From: Pseudomonas sp. QTF5
GTDB taxonomy: Bacteria; Pseudomonadota; Gammaproteobacteria; Pseudomonadales; Pseudomonadaceae
Reading direction: 5' to 3'
Length of the DNA: 64,000 nucleotides
Assembly: GCF_000512695.2 (NCBI RefSeq)
Contig: NZ_AZRW02000004.1
Location: 124,001 to 188,000, forward strand
The position numbers and the translations under genes are program-made. The notes below the pieces were generated by a model, which was given only the letters and a program-made list of their open reading frames with translations, was not told the DNA's origin and did no database searches. Positions 53,109 to 63,892 of this stretch are shown here, piece after piece; the stretch's first letter is position 1; each line of letters begins with the position of its first letter.

Positions 53109-53666
53109 TTACATGCCTTTAACAGCAAAAATCCCGTTGGCGTTACGCCAGTAACCTTTGTAGTCCATGCCGTAACCGAAGATGTAACGGTCAATGCACG
53201 GCAGGCCGACGAAATCGGCTTTCAGGTCCGGGCGAGCCTTGCGGTCGTGGTCCTTGTCGATCAGCACGGCGGTGTGCACAGCACGGGCACCGGCGTGTTT
53301 GCAGAAGTCGATGATCGCGCCCAGGGTGTGACCTTCATCGAGGATGTCATCGATGATCAGTACGTCGCGGTCAATGAACGAGACTTCCGGCTTGGCTTTC
53401 CAGAACAGCTCGCCGCCGCTGGTTTCGTTGCGATAACGGGTGGCATGCAGGTAGGACGCTTCCAGCGGGAAGTTCAGATGCGTCAGCAGTTTGCCGGAGA
53501 AAATCAGCCCGCCGTTCATCACGCAGAACACCACCGGGTTGCTGTCCGCCAGTTGATCGTTGATGTGTGCACCGACGCGGGCGATGGCCGCCTCGACTTC
53601 AGCTTCGGTGTACAGGCAGTCAGCCTCTCGCATGATTTGACGGATATGCTCGAGATCAGCGGACAT
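53109..53666 (-). CDS. hpt: Hypoxanthine-guanine phosphoribosyltransferase
   Basis: A 185-residue purine salvage enzyme that makes IMP and GMP from hypoxanthine or guanine and PRPP. The PRPP loop is 'DVLIIDDILDEGHTLGAI', with 'DFVGLPCIDRYIFGYGMDY' at the C-terminal purine site. The ATG at 53666 was chosen because TTGGAGAG precedes it; a TTG at 53678 is also possible. It is divergent from upp. Confidence 0.95.
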   Translation of the reverse strand: MSADLEHIRQIMREADCLYTEAEVEAAIARVGAHINDQLADSNPVVFCVMNGGLIFSGKLLTHLNFPLEASYLHATRYRNETSGGELFWKAKPEVSFIDRDVLIIDDILDEGHTLGAIIDFCKHAGARAVHTAVLIDKDHDRKARPDLKADFVGLPCIDRYIFGYGMDYKGYWRNANGIFAVKGM

Positions 53667-53831
53667 GGTGCTCTCCAAGGGGGGGTGGCGGATTCGGAAA
53701 AACGGGCAAAGGTACGCATCAAGCGAGGCCAGATCAAGCGTTTGTGGACTAACGTTCTATATGTCTATAGGACAACACCCTCGGATAGATTAATCTAGGC
53801 CGGTTTTTTTGCCCGCCGCCGGAGCCTTCCC

Positions 53832-54470
53832 ATGCCCATCCTCGAGATCCGCCATCCGCTGATCCGTCATAAACTTGGCCTCATGCGCCGCGCCGACATT
53901 AGCACGAAGAATTTCCGTGAGCTCGCTCAGGAAGTCGGTGCCCTGCTGACTTATGAAGCCACCAAAGACCTGCCGCTGGAAAGCTACGACATCGAAGGCT
54001 GGTGCGGCACGGTGTCGGTCGAGAAAATCGCCGGCAAGAAAATTACCGTGGTGCCGATCCTGCGTGCCGGTATCGGCATGCTCGAAGGCGTGCTGAGCCT
54101 GATCCCGGGCGCCAAAGTCAGCGCCGTGGGCGTGGCCCGCAACGAGGAAACCCTCGAAGCCCACACCTACCTTGAGAAACTGGTACCGGAAATCGACGAA
54201 CGCCTGGCGATGATCATCGACCCGATGCTCGCCACCGGTGGTTCGATGGTCGCCACCATCGACCTGCTGAAAAAGGCCGGCTGCAAGGACATCCGCGCGA
54301 TGGTGCTGGTCGCCGCGCCAGAAGGCATTGCCGTGGTTGAGAAGGCTCACCCGGACGTGATCATTTACACCGCTTCCATCGATCAAAAACTGAACGAACA
54401 CGGTTACATCATCCCAGGCTTGGGCGATGCCGGTGACAAGATCTTCGGCACCAAGCAGAAGGACGCTTGA
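53832..54470 (+). CDS. upp: Uracil phosphoribosyltransferase
   Basis: A 212-residue enzyme that converts uracil and PRPP to UMP. Marks include '[19 protein letters not shown]', the PRPP site '[20 protein letters not shown]' and the uracil site '[17 protein letters not shown]'. It is coupled to uraA, whose ATG is 2 bases after the stop. Length is standard. Confidence 0.98.
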   Translation: MPILEIRHPLIRHKLGLMRRADISTKNFRELAQEVGALLTYEATKDLPLESYDIEGWCGTVSVEKIAGKKITVVPILRAGIGMLEGVLSLIPGAKVSAVGVARNEETLEAHTYLEKLVPEIDERLAMIIDPMLATGGSMVATIDLLKKAGCKDIRAMVLVAAPEGIAVVEKAHPDVIIYTASIDQKLNEHGYIIPGLGDAGDKIFGTKQKDA

Positions 54471-54472
54471 GC

Positions 54473-55747
54473 ATGCAGGAAGAGTTCAACGATCCGCTCT
54501 GGCGCACAGTGCTGTCGGGTGCGCAGATGCTGTTCGTGGCCTTTGGCGCGCTGGTGTTGATGCCGTTGATTACCGGCCTCGACCCGAACGTCGCGCTATT
54601 CACCGCAGGCCTTGGGACGATTCTGTTCCAGATCGTCACCGGGCGTCAGGTGCCAGTGTTCCTCGCCTCGAGCTTCGCCTTCATCACGCCGATCATTCTC
54701 GCCAAGGGCCAGTTTGGCCTGGCGGCGACCATGGGCGGTGTGATGGCGGCCGGTTTCGTCTACACCTTCCTCGGTCTAGCCGTGAAGATCAAAGGCACCG
54801 GGTTCATCGACCGTTTGCTGCCACCGGTGGTGATTGGCCCGGTGATCATCTCCATCGGCCTGGCCATGGCGCCGATCGCCGCCAACATGGCGATGGGCAA
54901 GGCCGGCGACGGCACGGAGCTGATTCCTTACCAGACGGCGATGTTGATCTCGATGCCGGCGCTGCTGACCACTCTGATCGTCGCGGTGTTCGGCAAAGGC
55001 ATTTTCCGCCTGGTGCCGATAATCTCTGGCGTGCTGGTGGGTTTTGCCATGGCGTTCTATTTCGGGGTGGTCGACACCGCGAAGATTGCCGTTGCACCGT
55101 GGTTCGCGATTCCCCAGTTCACGGCGCCGGAATTCAACTGGCAGGCGATTCTGTTCATCGTTCCGGTAGCCTTGGCCCCGGCGATCGAGCATATCGGCGG
55201 CGTAATTGCGGTCGGCAGCGTGACCGGCCGCGATTACCTGAAAAAACCCGGCCTGCACCGCACCCTGCTCGGCGATGGCATTGCCACCACCGCAGCCGGC
55301 TTATTCGGCGGCCCGCCCAACACCACCTATGCCGAAGTGACTGGCGCGGTGATGCTGACCAAAAACTACAACCCGAAAATCATGACCTGGGCGGCGATCT
55401 TTGCGATCAGCCTGGCGTTCATTGGCAAGTTCGGCGCCCTGCTGCAAAGCATCCCGGTGCCGGTAATGGGCGGGATTCTCTGCCTGTTGTTCGGTTCGAT
55501 CGCTGCGGTGGGGATGAACACAATGATTCGCCACAAGATCGACCTGGGCGAAGCACGCAATCTGGTGATTGTCTCGGTGACGCTGGTGTTCGGGATTGGC
55601 GGCGTGCTGGTCGGTACAGGAACTGGCCCGGACGATTTCGGCCTCAAAGGCATCGCGCTGTGCGCGGTGGTGGCGATTGCGCTGAACCTGTTGCTGCCGG
55701 GCCATGACAGCTGGAAGCACAAGCAGGCGGATGAGCCGTTGTTGTAG
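54473..55747 (+). CDS. uraA: Uracil permease
   Basis: A 424-residue nucleobase:cation symporter-2 (NAT/NCS2) with about 14 membrane segments. Signature elements are 'SSFAFITPIILAKGQFG', 'PVALAPAIEHIGGVIAVGSV' and 'TTAAGLFGGPPNTTYAEVTG'. It imports uracil for Upp. The ATG at 54473 was chosen; the TTG at 54467 overlaps the upp stop. Confidence 0.97.
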   Translation: MQEEFNDPLWRTVLSGAQMLFVAFGALVLMPLITGLDPNVALFTAGLGTILFQIVTGRQVPVFLASSFAFITPIILAKGQFGLAATMGGVMAAGFVYTFLGLAVKIKGTGFIDRLLPPVVIGPVIISIGLAMAPIAANMAMGKAGDGTELIPYQTAMLISMPALLTTLIVAVFGKGIFRLVPIISGVLVGFAMAFYFGVVDTAKIAVAPWFAIPQFTAPEFNWQAILFIVPVALAPAIEHIGGVIAVGSVTGRDYLKKPGLHRTLLGDGIATTAAGLFGGPPNTTYAEVTGAVMLTKNYNPKIMTWAAIFAISLAFIGKFGALLQSIPVPVMGGILCLLFGSIAAVGMNTMIRHKIDLGEARNLVIVSVTLVFGIGGVLVGTGTGPDDFGLKGIALCAVVAIALNLLLPGHDSWKHKQADEPLL

Positions 55748-55778
55748 TGGTTTGAAGTCTTTGTTGTTTGTGAGATAG

Positions 55779-55873
55779 CTTTCGCGAGCAAGCCCGCTCC
55801 CACATTTGGTCGGTGCCGAACACAAAATCTGTGTTCACCGAATATCTAATGTGGGAGCGGGCTTGCTCGCGAA
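55779..55873. repeat. REPIN, GAGCGGGCTTGCTCGCGAA type
   Basis: Arms at 55779-55805 and 55850-55873 between the convergent uraA and hemH genes. Confidence 0.9.
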
Positions 55874-55886
55874 TGGCCGTCAAATC

Positions 55887-56909
55887 TTACAACGCTATCG
55901 GGGCCCTTTCGCACAACGCGTTCAACGCCTTGGCCCACTGTGGATCATCATTGAGGCACGGCACTAACACCAACTCCTCCCCTCCCGCTTCGCGGAATTG
56001 CTCCTTCCCTCGATCACCGATCTCTTCCAGGGTTTCGATGCAATCGGCGACGAATGCCGGGCACATTACCAAGACCTTTTTCACGCCGCTTTTGGCCAAC
56101 TCATCGAGGCGCGCTTCGGTGTAGGGTTCGATCCACTTGGCACGCCCCAGACGCGACTGAAACGACACCGACCATTTGCCGTCCGGTATGCCCATGCGCT
56201 TGGCAAACTCCGCGGCGGTGCGTAGACACTGACCGCGGTAACAGGTCGCGACCACTTCCGGCGGCGCACCGGCGCAGCAATCACCGCCACCTTCGAAGCT
56301 GTGTCCCGGGTTGAGCTTCTTCAGATGCCGCTCCGGCAAACCATGAAAGCTCAGCAAAAGGTGATCGTAATCCTGTTGCAAATAAGGCTTGGCACTGGCC
56401 ACCAACGCATCGAGGTATTCCGGCTGATCGTAGAACGGCTGGAGAATCGAGAACTGCACGTCGAGTTTCTTCTCCCGCACCACTCGCCTGGCCTCTTCGA
56501 TCACCGTGGTCACTGTGCTGTCGGCGAACTGCGGGTAGAGCGGCGCCAAAGTAACTTTTTTGTGCCCTTGGGCAGCCAGCCGCACCAGAGTCGATTCAAT
56601 CGACGGCTCGCCGTAACGCATCGCCAGTTCAACCGGCCCGTGAGTCCACTGCGCGGTCATCGCCCGCTGCAGACGACGGCTGAGCACCACCAGTGGCGAG
56701 CCGTCCGCCCACCAGATCGACGCATAAGCGTGGGCCGATTGCTCCGGGCGCTTGATCAGAATCAACGACACCAGCAAACGCCGCACCGGCCACGGCAGGT
56801 CGATCACATACGGGTCCATCAGAAATTGATTGAGGTAGCTGCGCACATCCGCCACCGAGGTGGAAGCAGGTGAACCCAGGTTGACCAGAAGCAACGCGTG
56901 ATCGGTCAT
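55887..56909 (-). CDS. hemH: Ferrochelatase
   Basis: A 340-residue enzyme that inserts Fe2+ into protoporphyrin IX, the last step of haem synthesis. The signature '[20 protein letters not shown]' has the catalytic histidine, and '[17 protein letters not shown]' is the second conserved block. The start is 8 bases after the TIGR01777 gene on the same strand, which indicates an operon. Confidence 0.97.
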   Translation of the reverse strand: MTDHALLLVNLGSPASTSVADVRSYLNQFLMDPYVIDLPWPVRRLLVSLILIKRPEQSAHAYASIWWADGSPLVVLSRRLQRAMTAQWTHGPVELAMRYGEPSIESTLVRLAAQGHKKVTLAPLYPQFADSTVTTVIEEARRVVREKKLDVQFSILQPFYDQPEYLDALVASAKPYLQQDYDHLLLSFHGLPERHLKKLNPGHSFEGGGDCCAGAPPEVVATCYRGQCLRTAAEFAKRMGIPDGKWSVSFQSRLGRAKWIEPYTEARLDELAKSGVKKVLVMCPAFVADCIETLEEIGDRGKEQFREAGGEELVLVPCLNDDPQWAKALNALCERAPIAL

Positions 56910-56917
56910 GCAACGTC

Positions 56918-57826
56918 CTATTTCTTAAGGCGGCTGGACAGATCGTCCAACGCCGCGCGCAAATCGGTGAACTGGAAAGTGAAGCCCGCTTCCAGCAAGC
57001 GAGCCGGCATGGCCTTCTGGCCACCCAGCAGCAACAATGACAACTCGCCCAGGCCCACCTTCAACACGAGGGTCGGCATCGGCATGAACGCCGGACGATG
57101 CAACACGCTACCCAACGTTTGGGCGAATTCGCGATTGCGTACCGGCTTGGGCGCGCAGGCATTATATGGACCGCTGGCCTCATTGCGGTGCAGAAGAAAA
57201 TCAATCAGGGCGATTTGATCCTTGATATGAATCCACGGCATCCACTGCCGACCGTTGCCGATCGGCCCGCCCAGCCCCAGTTTGAACGGCAACAACAGCC
57301 GCGACATAAAGCCGCCCTCGGCGGACAGCACCAATCCGGTACGGATGAGGATCACACGAATGCCCAAGGCTTCGGCGCGCTGCGCGGTTTCCTCCCAGGC
57401 GACGCACAACTGGCTGGCGAAATCATCGATGACCGGTGGAGATTCTTCAGTCAACTCCCGCTCACCACCGTCGCCGTACCAACCGATCGCGGAGCCGGAA
57501 ATCAGCACCTGCGGTTTCTGCTCACGGCTTTCGAGCCAGGCCAGCAGGGTTTCGGTCAGGGTGATCCGGCTGCTCCACAACAAGGCTTTGCGTTTATGAG
57601 TCCAGAGCCGATCTGCAATCGGCGCACCCGCGAGATTGATAATGGCATCCACCGGTTCTTGACCCAGGTCATCAAGCCGTGCGATTCCACGTACCTGAGT
57701 GCCACAGACTTGGGCGACTTTTGCAGGCGTGCGACTCCAGACCGTCAGGCGATGTCCCTGGCTCAACCAGTGTCGGCAGAGTTGACGTCCTATCAAACCA
57801 GTACCGCCGGTCAGCAATATGTGCAT
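56918..57826 (-). CDS. TIGR01777-family NAD(P)-binding oxidoreductase (YfcH-like)
   Basis: A 302-residue extended SDR/epimerase-fold protein. The cofactor motif is '[19 protein letters not shown]' (residues 3-21), with '[20 protein letters not shown]' and a C-terminal DUF1731 stretch ('[17 protein letters not shown]'). The substrate is unknown. It forms a two-gene operon with hemH downstream and is divergent from the FAD oxidoreductase of the light cluster. Confidence 0.92.
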   Translation of the reverse strand: MHILLTGGTGLIGRQLCRHWLSQGHRLTVWSRTPAKVAQVCGTQVRGIARLDDLGQEPVDAIINLAGAPIADRLWTHKRKALLWSSRITLTETLLAWLESREQKPQVLISGSAIGWYGDGGERELTEESPPVIDDFASQLCVAWEETAQRAEALGIRVILIRTGLVLSAEGGFMSRLLLPFKLGLGGPIGNGRQWMPWIHIKDQIALIDFLLHRNEASGPYNACAPKPVRNREFAQTLGSVLHRPAFMPMPTLVLKVGLGELSLLLLGGQKAMPARLLEAGFTFQFTDLRAALDDLSSRLKK

Positions 57827-57947
57827 GACATCTTCCTCGCGTGGCGTTTTACCCTGATCACTAGTCTATTTTTATAAGCAGGGATCTTTGGTATTGGGCA
57901 GGCTCTGTGCTTAACAATAGGCCAAGCTGTCAGAACGAGGACGCTAA

Positions 57948-59009
<1,062 letters not shown>

Positions 59010-59068
59010 ATTGAATCAAGTCCAGCCCATCGCTGCTGTCGACATTGGCAGCAGCCTCGCAAAAAACC

Positions 59069-59142
59069 TATACAAAAAAATTGACTTGTACACCTTTGAA
59101 TCTATGATGAAGTCATGTTGTACAGACCTAATAATCTGTACA
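59069..59142 (+). promoter_or_regulatory. Sigma-70 promoter with two LitR/CarH-type operators
   Basis: Operator 1 is TATACA-N12-TGTACA (59069-59074 / 59087-59092) and operator 2 is TGTACA-N12-TGTACA (59119-59124 / 59137-59142). Both fit a T(G/A)TACA-N12-TGTACA form. The promoter TTGACT (59081-59086), 16 bases, TATGAT (59103-59108) lies between and over them, so a bound repressor would block RNA polymerase. Confidence 0.8.
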
Positions 59143-59164
59143 GATCTGGATTCGAGGCGCGCCT

Positions 59165-60127
59165 ATGCCCACACAGTCAACGACCCAACCGAAAATCGCC
59201 ATCAGCGCCTGCCTGATGGGCGCCGAGGTGCGCTACAACGGCGGGCACAAGGCATCACCGCTGTGCAGCCGCATCCTCTCTGATTATTTCGATTTCGTCC
59301 CGGTGTGCCCGGAAGTCGCCATTGGCTTGGGGATCCCTCGCGAACCGATCCGCCTGGTCGGCAACCCCGAACATCCGGAGGCTGTTGGCACCGTCCACCC
59401 TGAGGTCATCGTCACCCGGCCGCTGGCCGAGTATGGTCAAAAAATGGCGATGGAGTTGGGTGACATCTGCGGCTATATCTTCATGCAGAAATCCCCTTCG
59501 TGCGGGCTGGAACGGGTAAAGGTCTACCGCGCCAACGGCGCGCCAGTGGACGGTGGTAGCCGTGGTATCTACGCCCAAGCCTTCTGTGCATTGCATCCTG
59601 ATCTACCGGTGGAAGAAGACGGCCGCCTCAACGACCCGGTGCTACGGGAAAACTTTCTCACCCGCGTGTTCGCCTACAGCGCCTGGCACCAGTTGCTGCA
59701 AACAGGCCTGACCCGTCACGGCCTCACTGACTTTCACTCGCGCTACAAATACCTGCTGATGGCCCACAACCCGGTGCAATACAAAACCCTGGGCAACTTG
59801 CTGGGCAACATGGGCCAGACTGATCCAGAAGTGCTTGGACCGCGCTATTTCAGCGAGCTGATGACAGCCCTGAAAAAATGCGCCACACGCCGCACCCACA
59901 CCAACGTGCTGCAGCACCTCAGCGGCTATCTCAAACAAGTCATCAGCCCTGAAGACAAACAGGAAGTGCAGCAGATCATCGGCCAGTATCGCCAGGGCAT
60001 CGTGCCGCTGGTGGTGCCACTGACGCTGCTCAAACACTACTTTCGCCAACACCCGGATCCATACATTGCGCAGCAGGTTTATCTGCAACCGCACCCGGAA
60101 AACCTCAGCCTGCGAAACGCGATTTAA
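59165..60127 (+). CDS. YbgA-family DUF523-DUF1722 protein
   Basis: A 320-residue two-domain protein. DUF523 (about 10-160) has 'ISACLMGAEVRYNGGHK' and 'IFMQKSPSCGLERVKVY'; DUF1722/YbgA (about 190-305) has 'FHSRYKYLLMAHNPVQYK'. Fusions of this type are found with photolyase genes. The conserved cysteines may bind an iron-sulphur cluster, but the activity is unknown. Its stop overlaps the MerR start by one base (TAATG). Confidence 0.92.
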   Translation: MPTQSTTQPKIAISACLMGAEVRYNGGHKASPLCSRILSDYFDFVPVCPEVAIGLGIPREPIRLVGNPEHPEAVGTVHPEVIVTRPLAEYGQKMAMELGDICGYIFMQKSPSCGLERVKVYRANGAPVDGGSRGIYAQAFCALHPDLPVEEDGRLNDPVLRENFLTRVFAYSAWHQLLQTGLTRHGLTDFHSRYKYLLMAHNPVQYKTLGNLLGNMGQTDPEVLGPRYFSELMTALKKCATRRTHTNVLQHLSGYLKQVISPEDKQEVQQIIGQYRQGIVPLVVPLTLLKHYFRQHPDPYIAQQVYLQPHPENLSLRNAI

Positions 60128-61068
60128 TGAAAAATCCACCGGACACCAGCGCCAGCGAAGACCTCGGCACAGACTTCAAGAAGGCCCTGGATGCTGGTTG
60201 GCTGCCCATTCGTGAAGTGGCCCGGCAGACCGGGGTCAATGCCGTCACCTTGCGCGCCTGGGAACGCCGCTATGGGCTGATCGTGCCTCAGCGCACGCCC
60301 AAGGGGCATCGGCTGTTCTGTGCCGAACACATTCAACGGATCCTGACGATCCTCACCTGGCTCAATCGCGGCGTGGCTGTCAGTCAGGTCAAACAACTGC
60401 TCGACACGCCTTCGGGGCTTACCGACCCCGTCGGGAACGATTGGCTGGTGCTGCGCCAGACGCTGCTGCAAGCGGTCACTCAGCTGGCCGAACGCACCCT
60501 CGATGACACGGTGAATCAGGCGATGGCGCTGTATCCGCCACGCACCTTGTGTGAAAAATTGTTGATGCCGTTGCTGGCGGAACTGGAACAACGCTGGCAA
60601 GGCCAGTTCGGCGCGCAGATGGAGCGGGTGTTTGTTTATTCCTGGTTACGCAGCAAATTCGGCGCGAGGATCTACCATAACAACCGTCAGTTACGCACCG
60701 CGCCGCTGTTGCTGATCAATCACTCAGACCTGCCGCTGGAACCTCATTTGTGGCTCACCGCCTGGCTGATCAGCAGCGTCGATTGCCCGGTGGAAGTCTT
60801 CGACTGGCCGCTCCCCGCTGGCGAACTTGCCCTGGCGGTCGATCACCTGCAAGCCCGCGGCGTACTGCTGTATTCCAGCAAAGCCATGAATCTTTCGCAG
60901 CTGACGAAACTTTTGAATGGCGTCAGCTGCCCAAAAATGATTGCCGGACCGACGGTGTGCATTCACCACGCCGAGTTATCCGCAAGAACCGCCACCATTG
61001 CTGACTTGTCCCTGGCCGAAGACCCGTTGTCGGCCCATCTGGGCCTGATTCAGCGTGGGCTCATTTAA
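60127..61068 (+). CDS. LitR/CarH-family MerR regulator with degenerate B12 domain
   Basis: A 313-residue regulator. The N-terminal MerR HTH (about 25-95) reads 'LPIREVARQTGVNAVTLRAW', then 'ERRYGLIVPQRTPKGHRLF'. A middle helical domain ('CEKLLMPLLAELEQRWQGQF') and a C-terminal Rossmann-like domain follow, the CarH layout. The cobalamin marks are missing: the W-x9-E-H site reads 'GAQMERVFVYSW', and no D-x-H-x-x-G loop is seen. It should therefore not sense light by adenosylcobalamin itself. It is coupled to the YbgA gene and followed by phrB. Confidence 0.9.
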   Translation: MKNPPDTSASEDLGTDFKKALDAGWLPIREVARQTGVNAVTLRAWERRYGLIVPQRTPKGHRLFCAEHIQRILTILTWLNRGVAVSQVKQLLDTPSGLTDPVGNDWLVLRQTLLQAVTQLAERTLDDTVNQAMALYPPRTLCEKLLMPLLAELEQRWQGQFGAQMERVFVYSWLRSKFGARIYHNNRQLRTAPLLLINHSDLPLEPHLWLTAWLISSVDCPVEVFDWPLPAGELALAVDHLQARGVLLYSSKAMNLSQLTKLLNGVSCPKMIAGPTVCIHHAELSARTATIADLSLAEDPLSAHLGLIQRGLI

Positions 61069-61102
61069 TGACGTTTTTTTAATGGATCGTGCGGATACCA
61101 CC

Positions 61103-62545
61103 ATGCAATTGATCTGGCTGCGCAGCGACTTGCGTCTACATGACAACACCGCCCTCTCGGCCGCCGCAGCCCACGGCCCGAGTGTGGCGGTGTATTTGCT
61201 GAGTCCACAGCAATGGCTGGCGCATGATGACGCGCCGTGCAAAGTGGATTTCTGGCTGCGCAACCTGAGCGAATTACGCCATGCGCTGGACGCCCTGAAC
61301 ATCCCGCTGCTGATTCGCAAAGCGTCTCGCTGGGATGAGGCACCGAAGGTCCTGCTCGAGCTGTGCCAGCAATTGAAGATCGACGCAGTGCACGTCAACG
61401 AGGAATACGGCATTCATGAAACCCGTCGTGATGCCGCGGTGGCCCAAGCCCTGAAAGCCCAAGGCATCGACTTTTACAGCTACCTCGATCAATTGCTGTT
61501 CAAACCGGGCACCGTACTGACCAGAGCCGGCACCTATTTCCAGGTCTTCAGCCAGTTTCGCAAGGTCTGCTACGAACGCTTGCACGCATCATTGCCGAGA
61601 TTGGTTACTGCCCCCGCCATTCAGGCGCCGTTGGGTATCGCCAGCGACGAACCGCCCTCTCGCGTCGAGGGTTTCGACACGCCCAGCGACAGTTTGCGTG
61701 CTCTCTGGCCGGCCGGCGAAGCCGAAGCCCAACGCCGCCTTGAGACCTTTACCGACACACAGATCGACTATTACCACAGCGAGCGCGATTTCCCGGCAAA
61801 ACCCGGCACCAGCCAGCTCTCGGCCTATCTTACCGCCGGGGTCATCTCCCCTCGCCAGTGTCTGCACGCCGCGTTGCGAAGCAATCAGGGGGAGTTCGAA
61901 AGCGGCAAGGTCGGCGCCGTTACCTGGATCAACGAGTTGCTGTGGCGCGAATTCTACAAACACATTCTGGTGGGCTACCCACGGGTCTCCCGACACCGCG
62001 CCTTCCGCCCGGAAACCGAAGCCCTGGCCTGGCGTGATGCCCCGGAAGACCTCCAGGCCTGGCAACAAGGCCGTACCGGCCTGCCGATCATTGATGCCGC
62101 CATGCGCCAATTGCTGGAAACCGGCTGGATGCACAACCGCTTGCGCATGGTCGTGGCAATGTTCCTGACCAAAAACCTGCTGATCGACTGGCGTGAAGGC
62201 GAGCGTTTCTTCATGCGGCATCTGATTGACGGCGATCTGGCGGCGAACAATGGTGGCTGGCAGTGGAGTTCGTCCACCGGCCCCGATTCGGCGCCCTACT
62301 TCCGGATTTTCAACCCCCTGAGCCAGTCGGAAAAATTCGACGCCGAAGGGATTTTCATCAAGCATTGGTTGCCGCAGATCAATGAAATGAGCAAAAAAGA
62401 CCTGCACAATCCCGCGAGACTCGACGGATTATTCGGTGTGACGGATTATCCATCGCCTATCGTCAATCTGAACAGTTCCCGCGAACGGGCCTTGGCGGCG
62501 TTCAAGAACCTGCCGTCGCGACATGGTTTACCGCTACCGGAATGA
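61103..62545 (+). CDS. phrB: Deoxyribodipyrimidine photolyase
   Basis: A 480-residue class I CPD photolyase that repairs cyclobutane pyrimidine dimers with blue light. The N-terminal antenna domain starts 'MQLIWLRSDLRLHDNTALSA'. The FAD domain has 'WINELLWREFYKHILVGYP', 'GWMHNRLRMVVAMFLTKNLL' and 'ANNGGWQWSSSTGPDSAPYF', the standard signatures. The ATG at 61103 was chosen because the fold begins there; an ATG at 61082 would add 7 residues. It follows the MerR gene by 34 bases in the same operon. Confidence 0.96.
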   Translation: MQLIWLRSDLRLHDNTALSAAAAHGPSVAVYLLSPQQWLAHDDAPCKVDFWLRNLSELRHALDALNIPLLIRKASRWDEAPKVLLELCQQLKIDAVHVNEEYGIHETRRDAAVAQALKAQGIDFYSYLDQLLFKPGTVLTRAGTYFQVFSQFRKVCYERLHASLPRLVTAPAIQAPLGIASDEPPSRVEGFDTPSDSLRALWPAGEAEAQRRLETFTDTQIDYYHSERDFPAKPGTSQLSAYLTAGVISPRQCLHAALRSNQGEFESGKVGAVTWINELLWREFYKHILVGYPRVSRHRAFRPETEALAWRDAPEDLQAWQQGRTGLPIIDAAMRQLLETGWMHNRLRMVVAMFLTKNLLIDWREGERFFMRHLIDGDLAANNGGWQWSSSTGPDSAPYFRIFNPLSQSEKFDAEGIFIKHWLPQINEMSKKDLHNPARLDGLFGVTDYPSPIVNLNSSRERALAAFKNLPSRHGLPLPE

Positions 62546-62618
62546 TCCTGATGCCGCAACGTTGCGTTATGAACACGGTATTGAGCCGGGAAATCATCTG
62601 GTTAAAAAGGGAATGGCG

Positions 62619-63395
62619 ATGAATCTTAAACCTCCAAGGCGATACTGGCTGACCGGTACGAGCAACGGTATTGGTGCCGCGCTGGCCGAAGAAATCCTGA
62701 AAACCGGTGCCCACCTGGCTGCCAGCTCCCGCTCGCTGGCGCCATTGAAAGCCCTGTCTCAGCGTTATCCCGGACAGGTACTGGTGGTCGCGGGGGATTT
62801 GACCAACGGTCAAAGAGTGCGCGAAATCGGCGAGCAGATTGCCAAGGAATGGGGGTCTCTGGACACCATGATCCTCAATGCAGGCACCTGCGAATACGTC
62901 GATGCCAATCAGTCCGACGCGTCAATCATCGAGCACATCGTGCGGACCAATCTGCTTGCCAGCAGCTATTGCATCGAAGCTGCCCGACCCCTGCTGCGGG
63001 CGGGCACTGCGCCGCATCTGGTGGGCATGGCCAGCTTAGTGACCTGGCTGCCCCTGCCACGAGCCGAATCCTACGATGATTCAAAGCCCGGGTTGCGTCA
63101 TCTATTCGAGTCCTTGCGCATCGAAGTGGCGCCTGAAAACATCGAAATGACCATAGTCAGCCCAGGACTTATCGATATCCCCTTGAGCAACGACGCTCCC
63201 AAGCACCTCCACTGGTCGGCGGACAAAGCTGCGCGATACCTCTTCGACATGCTCAAGCATCGTCCACTGGAGCTCCCCTTACCGGAACTGCTCATGCCTG
63301 TCCTTTGGCCTCTGCCGCAAAAGCCCGGCCAGACGGGACTGGAAATCGGCAAGCGCATGGAACGAAACAATCCACCGATCGAGGATCTGCCGTGA
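62619..63395 (+). CDS. Short-chain dehydrogenase/reductase
   Basis: A 258-residue SDR. The cofactor loop is 'WLTGTSNGIGAALAEEIL', the NAG-type motif 'MILNAGTCEYVDA', and the catalytic Ser and Y-x3-K are in 'MASLVTWLPL' and 'ESYDDSKPGL'. SDR genes are usual in LitR photolyase clusters. The ATG at 62619 was chosen for AAGGGA 7 bases upstream; an ATG at 62613 is also possible. The substrate is unknown. It is 73 bases after phrB, on the same strand. Confidence 0.9.
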   Translation: MNLKPPRRYWLTGTSNGIGAALAEEILKTGAHLAASSRSLAPLKALSQRYPGQVLVVAGDLTNGQRVREIGEQIAKEWGSLDTMILNAGTCEYVDANQSDASIIEHIVRTNLLASSYCIEAARPLLRAGTAPHLVGMASLVTWLPLPRAESYDDSKPGLRHLFESLRIEVAPENIEMTIVSPGLIDIPLSNDAPKHLHWSADKAARYLFDMLKHRPLELPLPELLMPVLWPLPQKPGQTGLEIGKRMERNNPPIEDLP

Positions 63396-63455
63396 AGCCT
63401 GAGCGTCCGTCAGGCCTTTCACACAGCGCGGGCACACTGCCTTACACTGCGCGCC

Positions 63456-63761
63456 ATGAAAACCATTCCCCACACGCAGATCGCCGAACCGGCGGTCACC
63501 TGCTCAACCTGCGCGGCCTGCTGCTGCCAGCTTGAAGTCATGCTGATCACCGACACCGGCGTGCCCGAGCGTTTTATCGATACCGACGATTGGGGCGGGG
63601 AAGTCATGCTGCGACTGGATGACGGCTGGTGCGCCGCGCTGGATCGCAACAGCATGATGTGCACCATTTACGATAAACGTCCGCTGATCTGCCGGGAGTT
63701 CGAAATGGGCGCGTCGGAATGCATTACCGAACGCCAGGGGATTGCGACGGCGTATCGGTGA
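63456..63761 (+). CDS. Small YkgJ-family cysteine-cluster protein
   Basis: A 101-residue protein with 'CSTCAACCCQLEV' and 'CAALDRNSMMCTIYDKRPLI', followed by 'CREFEMGASECI', giving the CxxCxxCC cluster and the downstream Cys pair of the YkgJ family. It would bind zinc or an iron-sulphur cluster. It lies 60 bases after the SDR gene and could be the last gene of the light cluster. It is much shorter than the 6807 member, lacking the C-terminal extension. Confidence 0.88.
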   Translation: MKTIPHTQIAEPAVTCSTCAACCCQLEVMLITDTGVPERFIDTDDWGGEVMLRLDDGWCAALDRNSMMCTIYDKRPLICREFEMGASECITERQGIATAYR

Positions 63762-63784
63762 ACCTCAGGCCACCGAAGATTCAA

Positions 63785-63875
63785 TGTGGGAGCGGGCTTG
63801 CTCGCGAAAGCGGATTGTCAGTCAACATCAGTGTTGAATGTTAAATCGCATTCGCGAGCAAGCCCGCTCCCACAT
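63785..63875. repeat. REPIN, GAGCGGGCTTGCTCGCGAA type
   Basis: Arms at 63785-63809 and 63851-63875 between the YkgJ gene and the pagL end. Confidence 0.9.
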
Positions 63876-63892
63876 TAAAGGTGCAGCACTGC

